NCBI GenBank assembly: GCA_010093515.1
Contig: MU001681.1
Span: forward strand, 850,639 to 914,638
DNA length: 64,000 nt
DNA from: Lineolata rhizophorae
Lineage: Eukaryota; Ascomycota; Dothideomycetes; Lineolatales; Lineolataceae
Direction of reading: 5' to 3'
Part shown: positions 1 to 12,394 of the stretch, piece after piece
Position numbering within the stretch: position 1 is the stretch's first letter
How the letters are laid out: every line of letters starts with the position of its first letter
The notes under the pieces: generated by a model
Databases searched by the model: none
The model's input: only the letters and a program-made list of their open reading frames with translations
What the model was told of the DNA's origin: nothing
Made by a program: the position numbers and the translations under genes

Positions 1-224
1 ATAGTCAACTTGAGGCTCTTAAGCCTCAACAGCCACGAAAGAAAGTTCGTGTTAATCCAAATCAACGATTTGCAGATATAGATACAATCATGGTTGCTGT
101 ACAGGCCTCACAACTTCTTGAGGCACAACGGGATGCCGACGCTGAGGAACGGGCAGCAGAAAGAGTAGCAGCTGAAACAGCAGCTCAAACACTTCAGTCT
201 ATGTGTACAGAGTGGCAATTGTAA
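1..224 (+). mobile_element. 3' end of a pogo/Fot1-like DNA transposon (transposase C-terminus)
   Basis: An open frame from base 3 to the TAA at 222-224 encodes about 73 residues. It contains a basic stretch (PRKKVRVNPNQRFADIDTI) followed by an alanine/glutamate-rich helix ending in EWQL. This arrangement is characteristic of the C-terminal tail of fungal DDE_1 / CENP-B-type (pogo, Fot1) transposases. The catalytic domain would lie to the left of the window. After the stop, 225-320 holds two near-repeats of GGAACCC(C)GG around 280-310 and a TA in GCTAGC near 316, which could be the element's end and its TA target site; that is inference. Whether the whole element is active cannot be judged. 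Confidence 0.7.
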
Positions 225-1732
225 CTACGTTGAGAGAATAAACACGATTTTTCATGAGGATGGGTGGTTTCGGGTCAGTGAGTTGGAACCCCGGGTGACT
301 CGGAACCCGGTCAGCTAGCTTAAGCCTTTTTTTTTAGGGATATTTTGGCGGGGTAGGCTAAGATATAGATGTTTTAATTGATGCGGGACGTTTTAAGGAC
401 TTCCCATAAACAAAAGAATTTCAACGCATTTAGGCGCAGCACCTGGTTCGAAAGAACTGTCCAAAATAGTCAATGCCACGTCCGAAGGCCCACTCCAACG
501 AGAGCTCCACAAATGTAGGAACCTCTAACATCCACACGCCCCAAAATAACTCCTGCGAGGATATCCACTATACATAAACTAGTAATGTCAATTGGAGCCG
601 CGCAGGAGAAGGTCGTTTTGTCTGCTTCAAGGCCAAGGAGGGCCTGAGCGGGAATTTGTAGGTGTCTGTCTGGCATTCGGGGGCTGGTTGAGTGTTATAG
701 CGAAAAATGACCGCGCAGAGTGGAGAAGAACGGACAGAGAAAGCGTCAACGTGAATGCGTAGTCTCGATTAGCCAATGATGCGGAAAAGCATAGGCAGAG
801 CATTGTCTTCGTTGTTAAATTCGACAGACAGTAAAGTGCTGACGTTGTGGTGCGAGTTCGGCCGCAGCGTATACGCAAAGGATAATACGTACTAAGGCGA
901 GAGGGGCAACGTCGACCATATATTTGTAAACACAGAATGTCTTCTGGACCTAGCCGGCATTGTGAGTTGCTTAGATGGTATTCAAAGGCTTAGATGAGAA
1001 CCTTTAGATTTGTCACTTAGTTTGCTACGTTGTAACTCGTAGAACTAGATTTTGTAATCCTTCTCACTCAGGTGTGACGGAGTCATTCTTATGGTCGTTT
1101 ACCACGCAATAACATAAACAGCTGTAGCGACATGGCATATATGTCGGCGTAGGAGGTCATGGTTATTACTCTCTTTTCAGCGGCTCCCTGTTGAGCAGCT
1201 GTCCAGCTAATGCTGATTGAAGGTTTGAGAGACAAACGTGCATGCAGAGTGAAAGTCAGCTACCGAGGACAAATCCGTGTCGAACTTGAATAACCGAACT
1301 GCAGCAACACTTCAAAACCAGTACATTAACAGAAGTCCCATCGTCAAGTTCATATTTCTACTACGTCGTAAAGCACAGTAAGATGATTTAGGGTGGAAGG
1401 ACGGATGGAGGGGTACGTGGGGTTCGAGGTTGGAAGGCTGCTATCGATAACACTAGCGTGATGAAGCGAAGGTTTGGGGTCCCTTTCCTAGTCACCGCTC
1501 TTCGCCGTAACACTCCCCTTTGTCACTTCGCCGCAGCAACTTTGACCGTGCATCTATCTTTCACTTTTTGTAGCACAGGAAACTCCGCTTGTAACATGCT
1601 CGCTGCGTGAACAGCAAGCAGCTTCGGCTGCCTGCTAACGGGTCCTCAATATCGCCCACGGGTTCCGGCCGACCAGCTTCTGAGAGAAGATCAACAAACG
1701 CCTCTGCTTTTCTTCGATACGACCAATGAATC
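225..1732. other. Intergenic: transposon 3' flank and gcn2 upstream region
   Basis: No convincing gene is seen on either strand. The first hundred bases are probably the transposon's untranslated end. The last 250 bases, just before the gcn2 start, are more GC-rich and likely hold its promoter and 5' leader. Short open frames here have no recognisable motifs. Confidence 0.5.
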
Positions 1733-4700
1733 ATGGCGCCGCCTAAAAAGACGTCTTGGAGCAATATCGTCACACATGGGTCTCACGCACGCACGAGCAC
1801 ATGCAAACCGCCTAACCCCGAGAATGATCCCAGCCTTCCAGCTTCGCCGGCGGGCAAAGCCAGGCATGAGCCGGTGGCCGCAGAGTATGCCCAGGCGCGC
1901 GAGGAAGAGCTCGAAGCGCTGAGGGCCATTTACATGGAAGACTTTGAAGACGTAGAGCTTAAAGGAGCTTGGAGCGTAAGCAGTAATCAATTTACCATCC
2001 GGTACCCTCAAATATGGACGTGATGGCGGAGTCCCTGGCTATTTTCGCCCAGGTTTATGTTGTCATCAAGAACAAGTACCGTCTAAGTCTGATATTTGAC
2101 GACCTTTCCCTGCTTAATTTTACACTTCTATACGTATCCATGGTCTCTGTACTCATTTTAGGTTTTGCTGTAGAACACCACCGACAAAGCGTTCAGGTTG
2201 AGCATTCGAGCAGGGTCCGACAGTGACACGACAACAGTCATCTTCGTGCGGCTGACTGCGACGTATCCGAAAACGACCCCGATACTGTCCATCGAAGACA
2301 TGCAAGGCGTCCGTGAAAGGTCTCGACATGAAATAGAGACAATCATCAGCATGAAACCGAAGGTAATTAGTCATTATTTCTACAATTTATGTCAGATTTT
2401 TCCGCCTAGACTTGCACACATTCTAACTTTTTTTTCTAAGGAGCTGCTCGGGGAAGTGATGATATATGAGATAGCATCGTCGATCCAGGAAGTGCTCGAA
2501 GATGCCGTCGCTTCAAGGGAACAGGACAACGCTCTACCCAGCCTGGCGGAAGCTCGTGAGAAAGAGGTAGAAAAGGCCCATGAACTAGCGAGGCGCCAGG
2601 AAGAAGACCTTCAAAAGAAGATGGAAGAAGAGAAAGCAGAGGAAGACCGGGCTCTCAAACGAATGGTCGACGATGAAATGAGGCGTCGACAGAAACACAA
2701 GTCGAGGCAGTCTACATCGGTCATTGGGAATTCCTTGAGTGGTATGGCTTCTCGCCCCCATTTTATATCTTAGGGATTTCAAAGCATCAGTCAGTACTAA
2801 CGTCTGTTAGACCCAGCCAAGTTAAACATGGATGCTATACTATTCGACAGGCTGATAACGTGCCAAGAAGACAACAACACATTCCAATTTTCTGCTGTCG
2901 CGATTACTAGGAAAGTTGGCGCGGGCCCACTGACGGAAGTTTTTATGTCACAGCCTATGACTTCTGGGGACCAGACTCCTCCATGTTTGGCTTTGAAAAA
3001 GACGAAAGTCAAAGTGACGAGCTCAACGCAAACGAAAGCCAAAAAAAGGATTCTAGAATTGGAGGAGGAGATCGAAGATCTGAAAAGACTTCGCTCAGAT
3101 AGCATCGCTGCCGTCCTCGACTTCAAGATTGAGAAGCTAGAGTCCGAAAGCAATGAGTCAAAGCTAGAGACCTGGGAGATCAGCATTCTGACCGACTTCG
3201 GAAACAAGGGATCGCTTTGCGAAATGCTTGAACTCATCGATACCATTCCGACCGACCGAGTCCGGTCGTGGTCAATCGACCTGCTCGAAGCACTGGACTT
3301 TTATCATCGGAATGGTGTCATTCATAAGCGTTTGCACCCAAACAACGTTCTACTTTCGCGGTCATCGTCTAGTGGTGCGATCAGTGTTCAGTTGGCCGAC
3401 GCTGGGTTTCAAGAGAGCCTGTATGAACTTAGGGACATCGTCCGAAGCACCAAGCCGGCAGTCCTGACGTCCGCGTACTGGATACCGACGGAATTGTCTC
3501 AAGCAGCAACCATTTCCCGGCGGTCGAGAAAGACCGACATCTGGGACCTGGGTGTAATCTTTCTGCAAATGATATTTGGATTGAGGACCCCAGAGCAGTA
3601 CAGCTCACCATCAGCGTTGATAGAGGCTCTTGAGCTGTCCCAACCTCTAGAAGATATCATCCGAAAATTCTTTAGGCCAGACACGAAGAAGAGACCATCT
3701 GCCTTCGACCTCATGCCTTCCGAATTTCTTCGCAGCGAAGCGCCAGTTTTTGATCAGCAAGCGTCGAGGCCGCCTCTTCCCAGCAGATTGTCGTCTTCTT
3801 CGGCATCCTTACCGATACCTCTTGACCGTCGAGTGCGTAGAGAATCGTCAGGGGCTGGAGCTGGCATGTATTCCCGATATGCAAGTGAATGGGTTGAAAC
3901 TGGGCGACTTGGCAAAGGGGGTTATGGCGAAGTGGTTAAGGCGCGGAACAAGCTCGACGGTCGAATTTATGCGATTAAAAAGATCAGATTGAACTCAAGT
4001 TCAGCTCTCTCTGAGGTCTTGTCCGAAGTAATGCTTCTGTCTCGCCTCAACCACCCGTACGTAGTACGCTATTATGCCGCATGGCCAGAGGACGATACAA
4101 CAAGCATCTCGGAAACGGAAGAAGACACACCATCGTTCTCGGAAGACACTTCGTCCGTGTCCAAGAAACCCGGTCTAAATGTCGATTTTGGTCAGAGCAC
4201 GGGCGGACTTGACTTTATTAGTTCAAGTGGATTTCCGAAGATTGAGTTTGAAGATGACTCCGATGAAAATGCAGTGGAATCAGACTCAGAGGCGGACGAC
4301 GACATCGTCTTTCAACAGGACAATGGTGGCCAACCTGAAAGTACCGATAGCAGCCCGGCCTTACAGAAGAAGCGATCGCAAACTAGTTCACGGGCTGCGA
4401 ACCCACCAATGAAGGTGACCCTCTATATCCAGATGGAATACTGCGAGAGACAAACACTCCGCGACCTGATTAGGAAAGGGCTCTATAGTAATCCTGATGA
4501 TGCTTGGCGGCTATTCCGACAGATCTTAGAAGGTCTAGTGCATATGCATAGCCACGGGATCATCCACCGCGATCTGAAGCCGGATAACATTTTTATCGAC
4601 ATGGCAAATAACCCGAGGATTGGGGACTTTGGTTTGGCCACGAGTGGCCAATATCATCTTGCGGATAAGGCTGTGTCAGGGGCGCATCCGGATGGAGACA

Positions 4701-7186
4701 TGACTAGAAGCATTGGCACTACTCTTTATGTCGCTCCCGAATTGCGTTCCGACGTCGGTGGATCCTACAACGACAAAGTGGATATGTACTCGCTGGGCAT
4801 CATTTTTTTTGAGATGTGCTACCCCCTTAAGACGGCTATGGAGAGGGATCACGTCATCCGAAACCTTCGAGAGAAAATACACACTTTGCCTCAGGAGTTC
4901 AATTCTCCAGACAAGGCTTTGCAGGGATCTATCATTACATCTTTGATCAGTCATCGTCCTAGCGAGAGGCCGAGTAGTGCTGAGTTACTCCGTAGTGGGA
5001 AGTTGCCCTTGCAAATCGAGGACGAAACGATCAGGCAGGCTCTCCAAGGCCTCTCCGATTCCTCTTCCCCTTACTATCAGAAAATTATGTCGGCACTATT
5101 TTCGCAGTCATCAAATAGAGAAGTCAAGGATTTGTCCTGGGACCTGGGTGCCGCAAACGGCGCACACAGTGCTCAGTTGAGCGACCTCGTCCTTCAAGGT
5201 CTTGTCAAAGACCGCCTGTCGAGCATCTTCCGACGACATGGAGCGGTCGAAATTCAACGAGACGTCATTTTCCCTAGCTCGTCTTTTTATTCAAATAACA
5301 GCGTTATGCAGCTTCTGGATGCATCCGGAACCTTGGTTCAACTTCCTTACGACTTGACTTTGCCGTTCGCCCGGGCTATTGCTAGGGAAGCTCCAGCAGC
5401 GGAGAAGACCTTCACCATTGGAACTGTGTTCCGCGATACGTACACTGGAGGCGCCCCCCGAAGCAACGGGGAAGCAGACTTCGATATTATCTCCTATGGA
5501 ACTCTGGACCTCGCTCTAAAGGAAGCTGAAGTCATTAAGGTGGTGGATGAAATCATCGATGGATTTCCGTCCCTGAGCTCGTCCCAAATGTGCTTCCATC
5601 TCAACCACTCCGATCTTCTGGACATCATTATGGACTTCTGCAGAATAAGCAAACCACAGAGACCAACAGTCAAAGAAACGTTAAGCAAGTTAAACATTCA
5701 GCAGTGGACATGGCAAAAGATCCGGAATGAGCTACGTTCTCCGACATTGGGCATTTCGTCGACATCTTTGGATGATATGGCGCGGTTTGATTTTCGAGAC
5801 ACCCCAGAGAAGGCGTTCGGGAGGATCAGCTCGCTCTTAGAAGGGACGGAGTATCTAGACAAGACGCATGCAACTTTCGCGCATCTACGTTCCGTCATGG
5901 CATACACAAAACAATTCAACGTGCGGCGGAAATTATACGTAAGTCCGCTAAGCAGCTTCAATGAGAAGTTTTATTCTGGTAGGTTGGCCATAGCAACGTA
6001 GGTCTTCTCTTGTGATACTTACAATAATAGGTGGCATCCTCTTCCAATGCCTGTTTGATACCAAGAGGCGCGATGTTCTTGCGGCCGGTGGAAGGTATGA
6101 CCGGCTGATTGCCGACCACCAGCCTAAAGTCCAAGGTCATTTTACAGGTACGCTTACCCAATAAATCGGTGGGAAGGTCCAAATCTAACATTGCGCTAGG
6201 ATGTCACGCAGTGGGCGTAAACCTCGGCTGGGATCGGCTCGTCACGTCAATGGCACGTTACAGTAAACCTAGCGGAAAATCCTCCTTCTTGAAGAAGGCT
6301 ACGGAAGAAGAACTCCAGGGGCACTGGGCGGGTCGAAGGGTAAGTAGTCTTGACTTGCGCTCCTATCACCTAGTAGATACTCAACTGACGAACAAAATTG
6401 CAGTGCGACGTACTCGTTGCCAGTTTTGACAAGACAGTTCTTCGGTCAAGCGGTGTCAAGATTCTTGCGGAACTTTGGGCCCATGATCTCAGTGCCGAGC
6501 TCGCCGTTGATGCACGCTCTCCGGAGCAGCTTCTCGCCAATTATCGCGACGACAAACATTGCTGGATTATTATCATCAAACACGAAGCCAGCGGAACTGG
6601 CAAACCGGACCTCAAAATCAAAAATATGCTCCGCAAGGAGGATACCGACTTACGCAGTTCTGACCTAATATCATATCTTCGGGCCGAAATCCGTGAGCGA
6701 GACCACCGGGAAGGCGTCCAAGCTCGCTCGTTGCAACGACTTATGTTTGGTGTAGGTCATGGAGGAGTTGCCGAAGGCGGGTCATCTGGTGGCGGCGAAC
6801 ACAAGAATAGCGTTCAGGTGTTGGTTGCGCAGCACCGTAGCAAGAAGAGCAATAAGTGGAGCGTGGTGGAGAGTGCTCAAGCGCGTGCTCGCGCTCTTCT
6901 TGAGTCCTACGCTGCCTGTCCAATTGCAGCAGTAGAGACCCGAGACGATCTCATGGACGGTATCAAGGCAACCAGGCTTAGCGATCCGGACAGTTGGCGC
7001 AAGGTCGTTCAAAGTGCACCCCTTGCTGATAGGGCATACCTGCAACAGTTGCACGATCTGCTGCTCAGGTATGCGGCGAAGTGGAAGGAGGAAGAGAACA
7101 TGAGCGCAGTAGAGGAAGGCGGTGGTATGGCATTTGTGTACAATTTCAGGTCAGGGTCATGCTTTTTGTATGACCTGTCGCTTTGA
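1733..7186 (+). CDS. gcn2: GCN2/cpc-3 type eIF2-alpha kinase
   Basis: Seven exons can be joined: 1733-1975, 2174-2362, 2441-2741, 2811-5978, 6031-6147, 6200-6339 and 6404-7186. Together they give about 1646 residues, the usual size for the family. In order there is an RWD domain (about 50-185, EEELEALRAIYMEDFED), a charged linker, a degenerate pseudokinase (about 255-560), and a true kinase (about 600-1000). The kinase has LGKGGYGEV, the AIKK lysine near 632, an acidic serine-rich insert, IHRDLKPDN near 830 and DFG. A histidyl-tRNA-synthetase-like domain follows (about 1030-1450, FRDTYTGG), then a C-terminal dimer/ribosome-binding region. Known role of the family: uncharged tRNA binds the HisRS-like part, and the kinase phosphorylates eIF2-alpha to start general amino-acid control. 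All intron junctions keep frame and family sequence. It ends 246 bp from the convergent cwc2. Confidence 0.96.
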
Positions 7187-7432
7187 GGCCCAAGACAATT
7201 AGTCGAGAACGGAATGAATACGAGTGGCAGATGAGATATGGCTGCATACGAGGGGTTGTGGAGATGTTCTGCCTCCAACTTGCAACTAAGTGTCTCGTTC
7301 TGACCTATGAACGTAACTTTTGATCCACGTGCCATCCAAGTAGCTTCATGCCTTGCTGGGCCCTTAAAATACAAATAGGAAGTGGGTATCGAGTTAAAAT
7401 TACACTAGTCTGCTAACATTTGACCACTCTGC

Positions 7433-8684
7433 CTAATCACTCTCATCGCTGTCATACTCTACCAAAGGGCCAGAACTTTTCGGTGCTTCCTGCCGCGCTG
7501 TCGAAAAAGCCATCCCCTCAGCACGAGAATTCTCCAACATATTGAGCGTTGAAGCTCCAAGGATACCATTATTCGAACCAGCCGTAAGCTCCTCGAGTGT
7601 TGGCGCCATATCCTGCTCTGGCGCCTCCAGCCTCAACGGCTCATTCTTCTGCGGTGCCTCTGAAGGGGGATCTTGATGCTCCTCCACCTCGATGTCTCCC
7701 TCCACCCTCCGCTTCTTCGCAGGCACCGCGCGTCCCTCCAGCTCAGCCACGTAGTCGGCTGGAAGCGCGCGCCGAATGGCTTCTGCAGCTTGCTCCTCGA
7801 TGCGGCGTGCGTCGCGCTTCTGGGCCTGCGGATTCGGGTCCACGGTCGCCCAGCGGACGTTGAGGACTTCTTCGTGGTCGAGCGATTGGTGGGCCATGGC
7901 CTCCTTTGCGAACTGCGAGTTGGCTTCGTTGACGTAGGTGACGAATGCTACGCCGCGGGCGGTCAAAACGCGTACTATGAGGTATTCGATTAGTATTTTG
8001 CTTTCTGCGAGTCCGCAAATATGGACGTATCGACGGCGGCGGCAACTTACTCCGCTCGATCTGACCCCATTCCTGAAAATGCCTCGCCACGATCTCCTCG
8101 ATATCATCTGTCACATGTATCCGGCCGACGTACAGCGTCCTGTTCTGCCGCATGAAGCTCCCAACGCCGCCCATGTCGTCGCGATAATCGCTAAACTTGT
8201 CCCGGCCAAAGCAGTCCACGTTCGGGTTGAAAATGTCGTGAATCGTCGGCAGGCGGTGCAAGTAGTCGCATTCCTGGCCCTTGGGACATAGGCCCCTCGC
8301 GAAGAAGAGGCAGAAGTAGCTTCCGGGCACCTTATCCGCGCGCGTGTAGCCGCTATCGCGCGCGACGTTGCAGCGCGATGCGGCGTGGTGCTTCGACAGA
8401 TACTTGTCCTCGCGGTCGCCCCCGGACCACTTGTTGTACCAGATGTTGAAGATCGTGCCCGTCTGCGGCGGAGGCTCTGACTTGAACGTGCTCGGGTCGA
8501 CTTGCGGCCGCGCCGGTCGTCGCTTCTTTTTGATGACCTTCTTGATCACTTTCTTGCCGCCTTCGCGGGTGGCAACCGTGGTGGTCGCGGCGCCGTCTGC
8601 GGTGGCCTCAGCCGCTGGTTGAGCCGCGGGCTCGACGGATGCCATGGCTTCAGAGTCGGCCTTGGTAGCAGTGGGGGAGGCCAT
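7433..8684 (-). CDS. cwc2: Pre-mRNA-splicing factor Cwc2
   Basis: Two exons, 8684-8051 and 7974-7433, are separated by a 76-bp GT-AG intron and encode about 391 residues. After a low-complexity Ala/Thr/Lys N-terminus comes the Torus region (IFNIWYNKWSGGD), a CCCH zinc finger near residue 125 (CLFFARGLCPKGQECDYLH), and an RRM from about 165 (RTLYVGRI, then RGVAFVTY right after the intron). The acidic C-terminus ends YDSDESD. In the family, Cwc2 (RBM22 in animals) belongs to the Prp19-associated complex and contacts U6 snRNA and the intron near the catalytic centre. The intron splits the RRM between RNP2 and RNP1, and joining it restores the domain exactly. It is convergent with gcn2, with a short shared 3' region. 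Confidence 0.95.
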
Positions 8685-9345
8685 GCTGGTGAAAAGTGCG
8701 GTCCTCTGGATGTGCTCGTAAAACCAGGAATCTTTCAGGTGGTTTTGATGTTGGTTCGAGGTTCGGCGGGCAAGTTCATGGATCTTTAGGTAAAGTCCGC
8801 AAAAACAGCCCTTCCGATTGGTCGACTTATCTTGGCATTCTTGGCGGCCCTTGGTACGTAGTACGCAGCAGAGCGTTCAACTCTACTCGGTACTGGGTAT
8901 TGTGCGGATAACATCATCGGACCAAGGTTATTCGCAATGGTTCATAACCCCTTCGTCATGAGGAATTCAATCTCGCCATGGAATCCTCGAACGAGAAGTA
9001 GGGAGTGAGCTTGAGCGAGGTGCTCTAAGCCGGATATGCGCGGTTGGCGAGAAATAAACGCCTAGCTATCCACTTCGTACACGTATGCGGCAAGGCTTCT
9101 GCCTCTCTCGGGTATCTGCGGATTACTAGGAGCACAGATCATTAGCTCAAAAAGGATGAAATGGCATAGGTTTACGGTCCTTAGGAAACTTCTAGGGAGA
9201 AGCAAAACATTGGCTACGTGGACATCCAAGGAGGAAGAAGGCAGAGTATAATAATGCAAAGCGCCAAGATCATTTGGTTCAAAAAAAAGGTCAATTAATC
9301 TACCATCACTAGGAAATAAGTTTGAGGCTTTCCAAGCCCCAATAC
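8685..9345. other. Intergenic region upstream of cwc2
   Basis: This 660-bp stretch lies between the cwc2 start and the end of the phosphotransferase-like gene. Both genes are on the minus strand, so it should hold the cwc2 promoter and the next gene's 3' region. No gene, tRNA or repeat is evident. Confidence 0.5.
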
Positions 9346-11229
9346 TCAGTCTAGGAATCGCCGCTCCAGCGCGGCTCTCTGAGATCCATCACTATCCTGA
9401 AATGGCCAAACCGATAGCCATTGCCACTTCTCTAACTCACTATTCGCCATTTGAGAAAGGAAATGCCGAAGGCCATTCTCCAATTTTGACTTTGTCTCCT
9501 CAAAAATTTCCGAGGCAATAGCTCCATCCCATCCTGCGGGGTGAATAGACTTCATGAAAGCAGCCTTGAGCGAGACATCTCGCTCCCAGTGTTTGTAATC
9601 GCCTTCGAACTGAGCAATAGCATCGACAGAGTACGCCAATGGACAAGAAATCCGAGGCAACCTGCTGCTAGTCACTCCAACAATTCCTCGCCATTCCTTT
9701 GAAGCCTTTATAAGTATACGTCTCATTTCAGGCTCCCCGTCGTTGAAAATATCCCTAGCCAGCTTTGCTAGCTTAAAACCAATCAAGTGTCGGTTTGCCA
9801 ATGCCAGTTGCAGGTCAGGACAATGTTGAAGAAAAGCAAGTTCAGAGTCATGGTACATCTTTTGTACGGTCTGGAGTCTCCTTGCAGCATGCTTTTCTTC
9901 AGAATCGAGCAATTCAAAATTCTCCGGGAGTGGAACCTGCTTTAGTTCTTCTGGCTCGGTTCCGTACTTGAGGATTAGGCGCGGGAAGTTTGCCTGAGTA
10001 AACAATGGCGCGAGCGGCACTGTTTGCCAGTCTATTATGCTGACTATGTTGGTTGGGTTTTCCGGATCGACGAAGATGTTTCCGGCATGGAGGTCATTGT
10101 GCCACAGTATGGACGCCAACAAACCACCATGATTAGGCAAAACGTGCTCGACTATTTTCGTGAAATCTTCCAGCACGGAAAGCTTGGTATGTCTTGTCGG
10201 GGTGTACGCGTTGGGCCCATTATAGAACCCCAACTGTTTATCTTTAGGATAGTCGTTGAACTTTCTGATACATGTCATTTCCCGCTGTACTTCAGCTGAA
10301 ATGAATTCATGCAAGTTGTTCCCTACCATGATTTTAGTATCAATCCTTTTTTTAAAAAAAAAATTCTGGTCGTACATGGTCCTCGATACATATCGATGTC
10401 TATCCGATGGTCATCAAACCATCTACGGTCATTGGTAGGCCCGATCGCAAACCGCTTCTCTGTTGGAGTCACACTCATCCCTAGATGTTTGAAGTTTACC
10501 AAAGTACCCGAAATTTCCGGTATGTCATCAGCGAAGTAAAGAGCTCCGTAGTGAGAAAACTGACACTGCCCAATACGGGCTACAAGTTCCGAAAGTTGAC
10601 GGGCCGTCTCAATTTTCTCTCGATCCTTCAAGTCGTTCCATACGTTCCTTAACTCTACTCCGGGTGCTTTCTCTATAATTATATATTCGGTACCAATGTC
10701 GTTTAACTCTTTCTTCGAGCTATAGGCAAGGACTTTTGGGACCGGAATTCCCAAACAATCCCTGAGCTGCGGATTGAGAATTAGTGAAGTGCAATGATTA
10801 TTTGCTAGGCTTTCTGAAAAGGCATACGAAGACCAAAGTAGCAGCCTCTGATGCAGTTGTATAATGAGGCCTGCCTGCATTTGGATTTGGAATCTTTGCA
10901 ACGACCTGCGATCCATCCTCCATTGTCATAAGAAAGGCCTTGTTGAAACTTCCTTCCATATATTTAAAAACGTCGACACACCGGCTTCCTGAGACAGTCT
11001 TTTCCGCTACTTCGACCAACGCTGGAAGATTGAACTTTGTATATCTGCAGCCGTTCTTTTCATGCGCATCCCAGAGCCATCTGAGATTATTATAGGAATA
11101 TAGTTGCTCGTATGCGTCGTCTATTGGCTTGTTAACGTATGCTCTCAAGCATGCAATGAATATATTACCTGCACTCAGCAATTCATTGGGAGCTTGAGCC
11201 ATACGGACAGAGAAGCGTTGAGAAGACAT
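9346..11229 (-). CDS. AIM9-like / aminoglycoside-phosphotransferase-family protein
   Basis: Three exons are proposed: 11229-10828, 10766-10376 and 10295-9346, giving about 580 residues. The kinase-like fold is shown by the N-terminal FNKAFLMTMEDGSQVVAKIP (nucleotide-binding strand and lysine), a hinge (EYIIIEKAPGVEL), the catalytic loop HNDLHAGNIFV and the metal-binding IIDWQ. These are hallmarks of the APH/choline-kinase superfamily. The length and the GPTNDRRWF and MYRGP stretches match the large fungal family annotated as altered inheritance of mitochondria protein 9-like. Substrates for most members are unknown, so no reaction is proposed. The second intron, 10375-10296, has a donor just before a T10/A7 homopolymer. 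It was chosen because it joins RGP to SEVQREM, as in the family. The start is the first ATG of the open frame. Confidence 0.82.
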
Positions 11230-12394
11230 TTTCGGCAGGGTTGTCTTAGCGTCTCACTGCAAGCTTCAAGAAAGTATGGGATATAATGCGCAAAGATTTA
11301 TACAGCGTTCTCTGCGGAGGTCAAGAGTTGCTTTGAGAGTATGAACCTTGACAATGTCCACTGTCCAGCACTTTATAGTGGAACTGGTTTAGGAAAATTG
11401 ATAAATTAGAGCTTCGTGTTGCGACGAAGTCCATTCACGTTCCCCAATGAATGTTTACTTAAGGAGAGCATAGAACACATGGCAATCTATAATCGCAGCG
11501 TCATTGTGTGAGCAGAACTCCTAATTGAATACCCCACTCCGAATACCTGAAGTTGTGTACAGCGACTATATTCAAGGTGTCCAGCTAGCACGTGTTAATC
11601 AAAGGTGTGGCTACGTTTATTGGCTTTTAAATTGAGAAATAGATCATTGAAGGGCCCTTTGAGAGCAAGAGTTTTATTTGAGCAAATTCTATAGCAAAGC
11701 GATGGCTACGTGATACATTGCATACATCCAGAAATGATTAATCACTTGCAAACTTAATGAAAAAAGCCTTGAGAGGCCGGGCACTTCATGATACTTACCT
11801 GTAGCATTGGATTACAGTGCTTTAATACATTCACTTATTTGGACTCACCTTCACTTGCATTCTCTACTCTGCATGTCTATTTGGTAGCAACTTTGAGTAG
11901 GTCTGGAGAATAGAAGCAGGCGGGGTTTTGCAATAGGACTGTCAAGCAAGTATTGTTGCAAGTGAGGCGAGTAACAAACAAGGTGAGGATGCTGAGGAGG
12001 AGTAGAGTGCAGTCGAATAGTGAGGCGAATAACAAGGCGGATAATGAGGCGGACAATGAGATATGTAAGTGACAATGAACAACAACAGTACCTCGGGTGC
12101 AACTGTCGCATCTATGAGCAATATTAGGGACCATTCCTAGGGCTTTCAGCATATCAATTTGAAAGATGTGCATGAACAGGTTAACACATAAGGCTTTCCT
12201 AAAAAACGTGGCAGTATGACGAGTAGCGAAACATGCAATCCATTCCATGAGCGTATAGTATACCTAATCAGGAATGCTTTAATTTCTTTCCCGCAGTCAT
12301 ATTCTTTCAAGATAACGTACATAGGCAATAGCCTATGGTAAGTCTAGGAAGCAAGAAACTACCAAAGGTACTTCAGTTTTCGGTGCACTTGGAT
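11230..12394. other. Intergenic, with a GAGGCGGATAA-like short repeat
   Basis: No gene is recognised. Near 11965-12060 there is an imperfect run of short repeats (gaggcgagtaac, gaggcgaataac, gaggcggacaat), which in translation produces an artificial IRLVIRL series. The right part is the 3' flank of the dehydrogenase gene and the left part is the promoter of the phosphotransferase-like gene. Confidence 0.45.
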
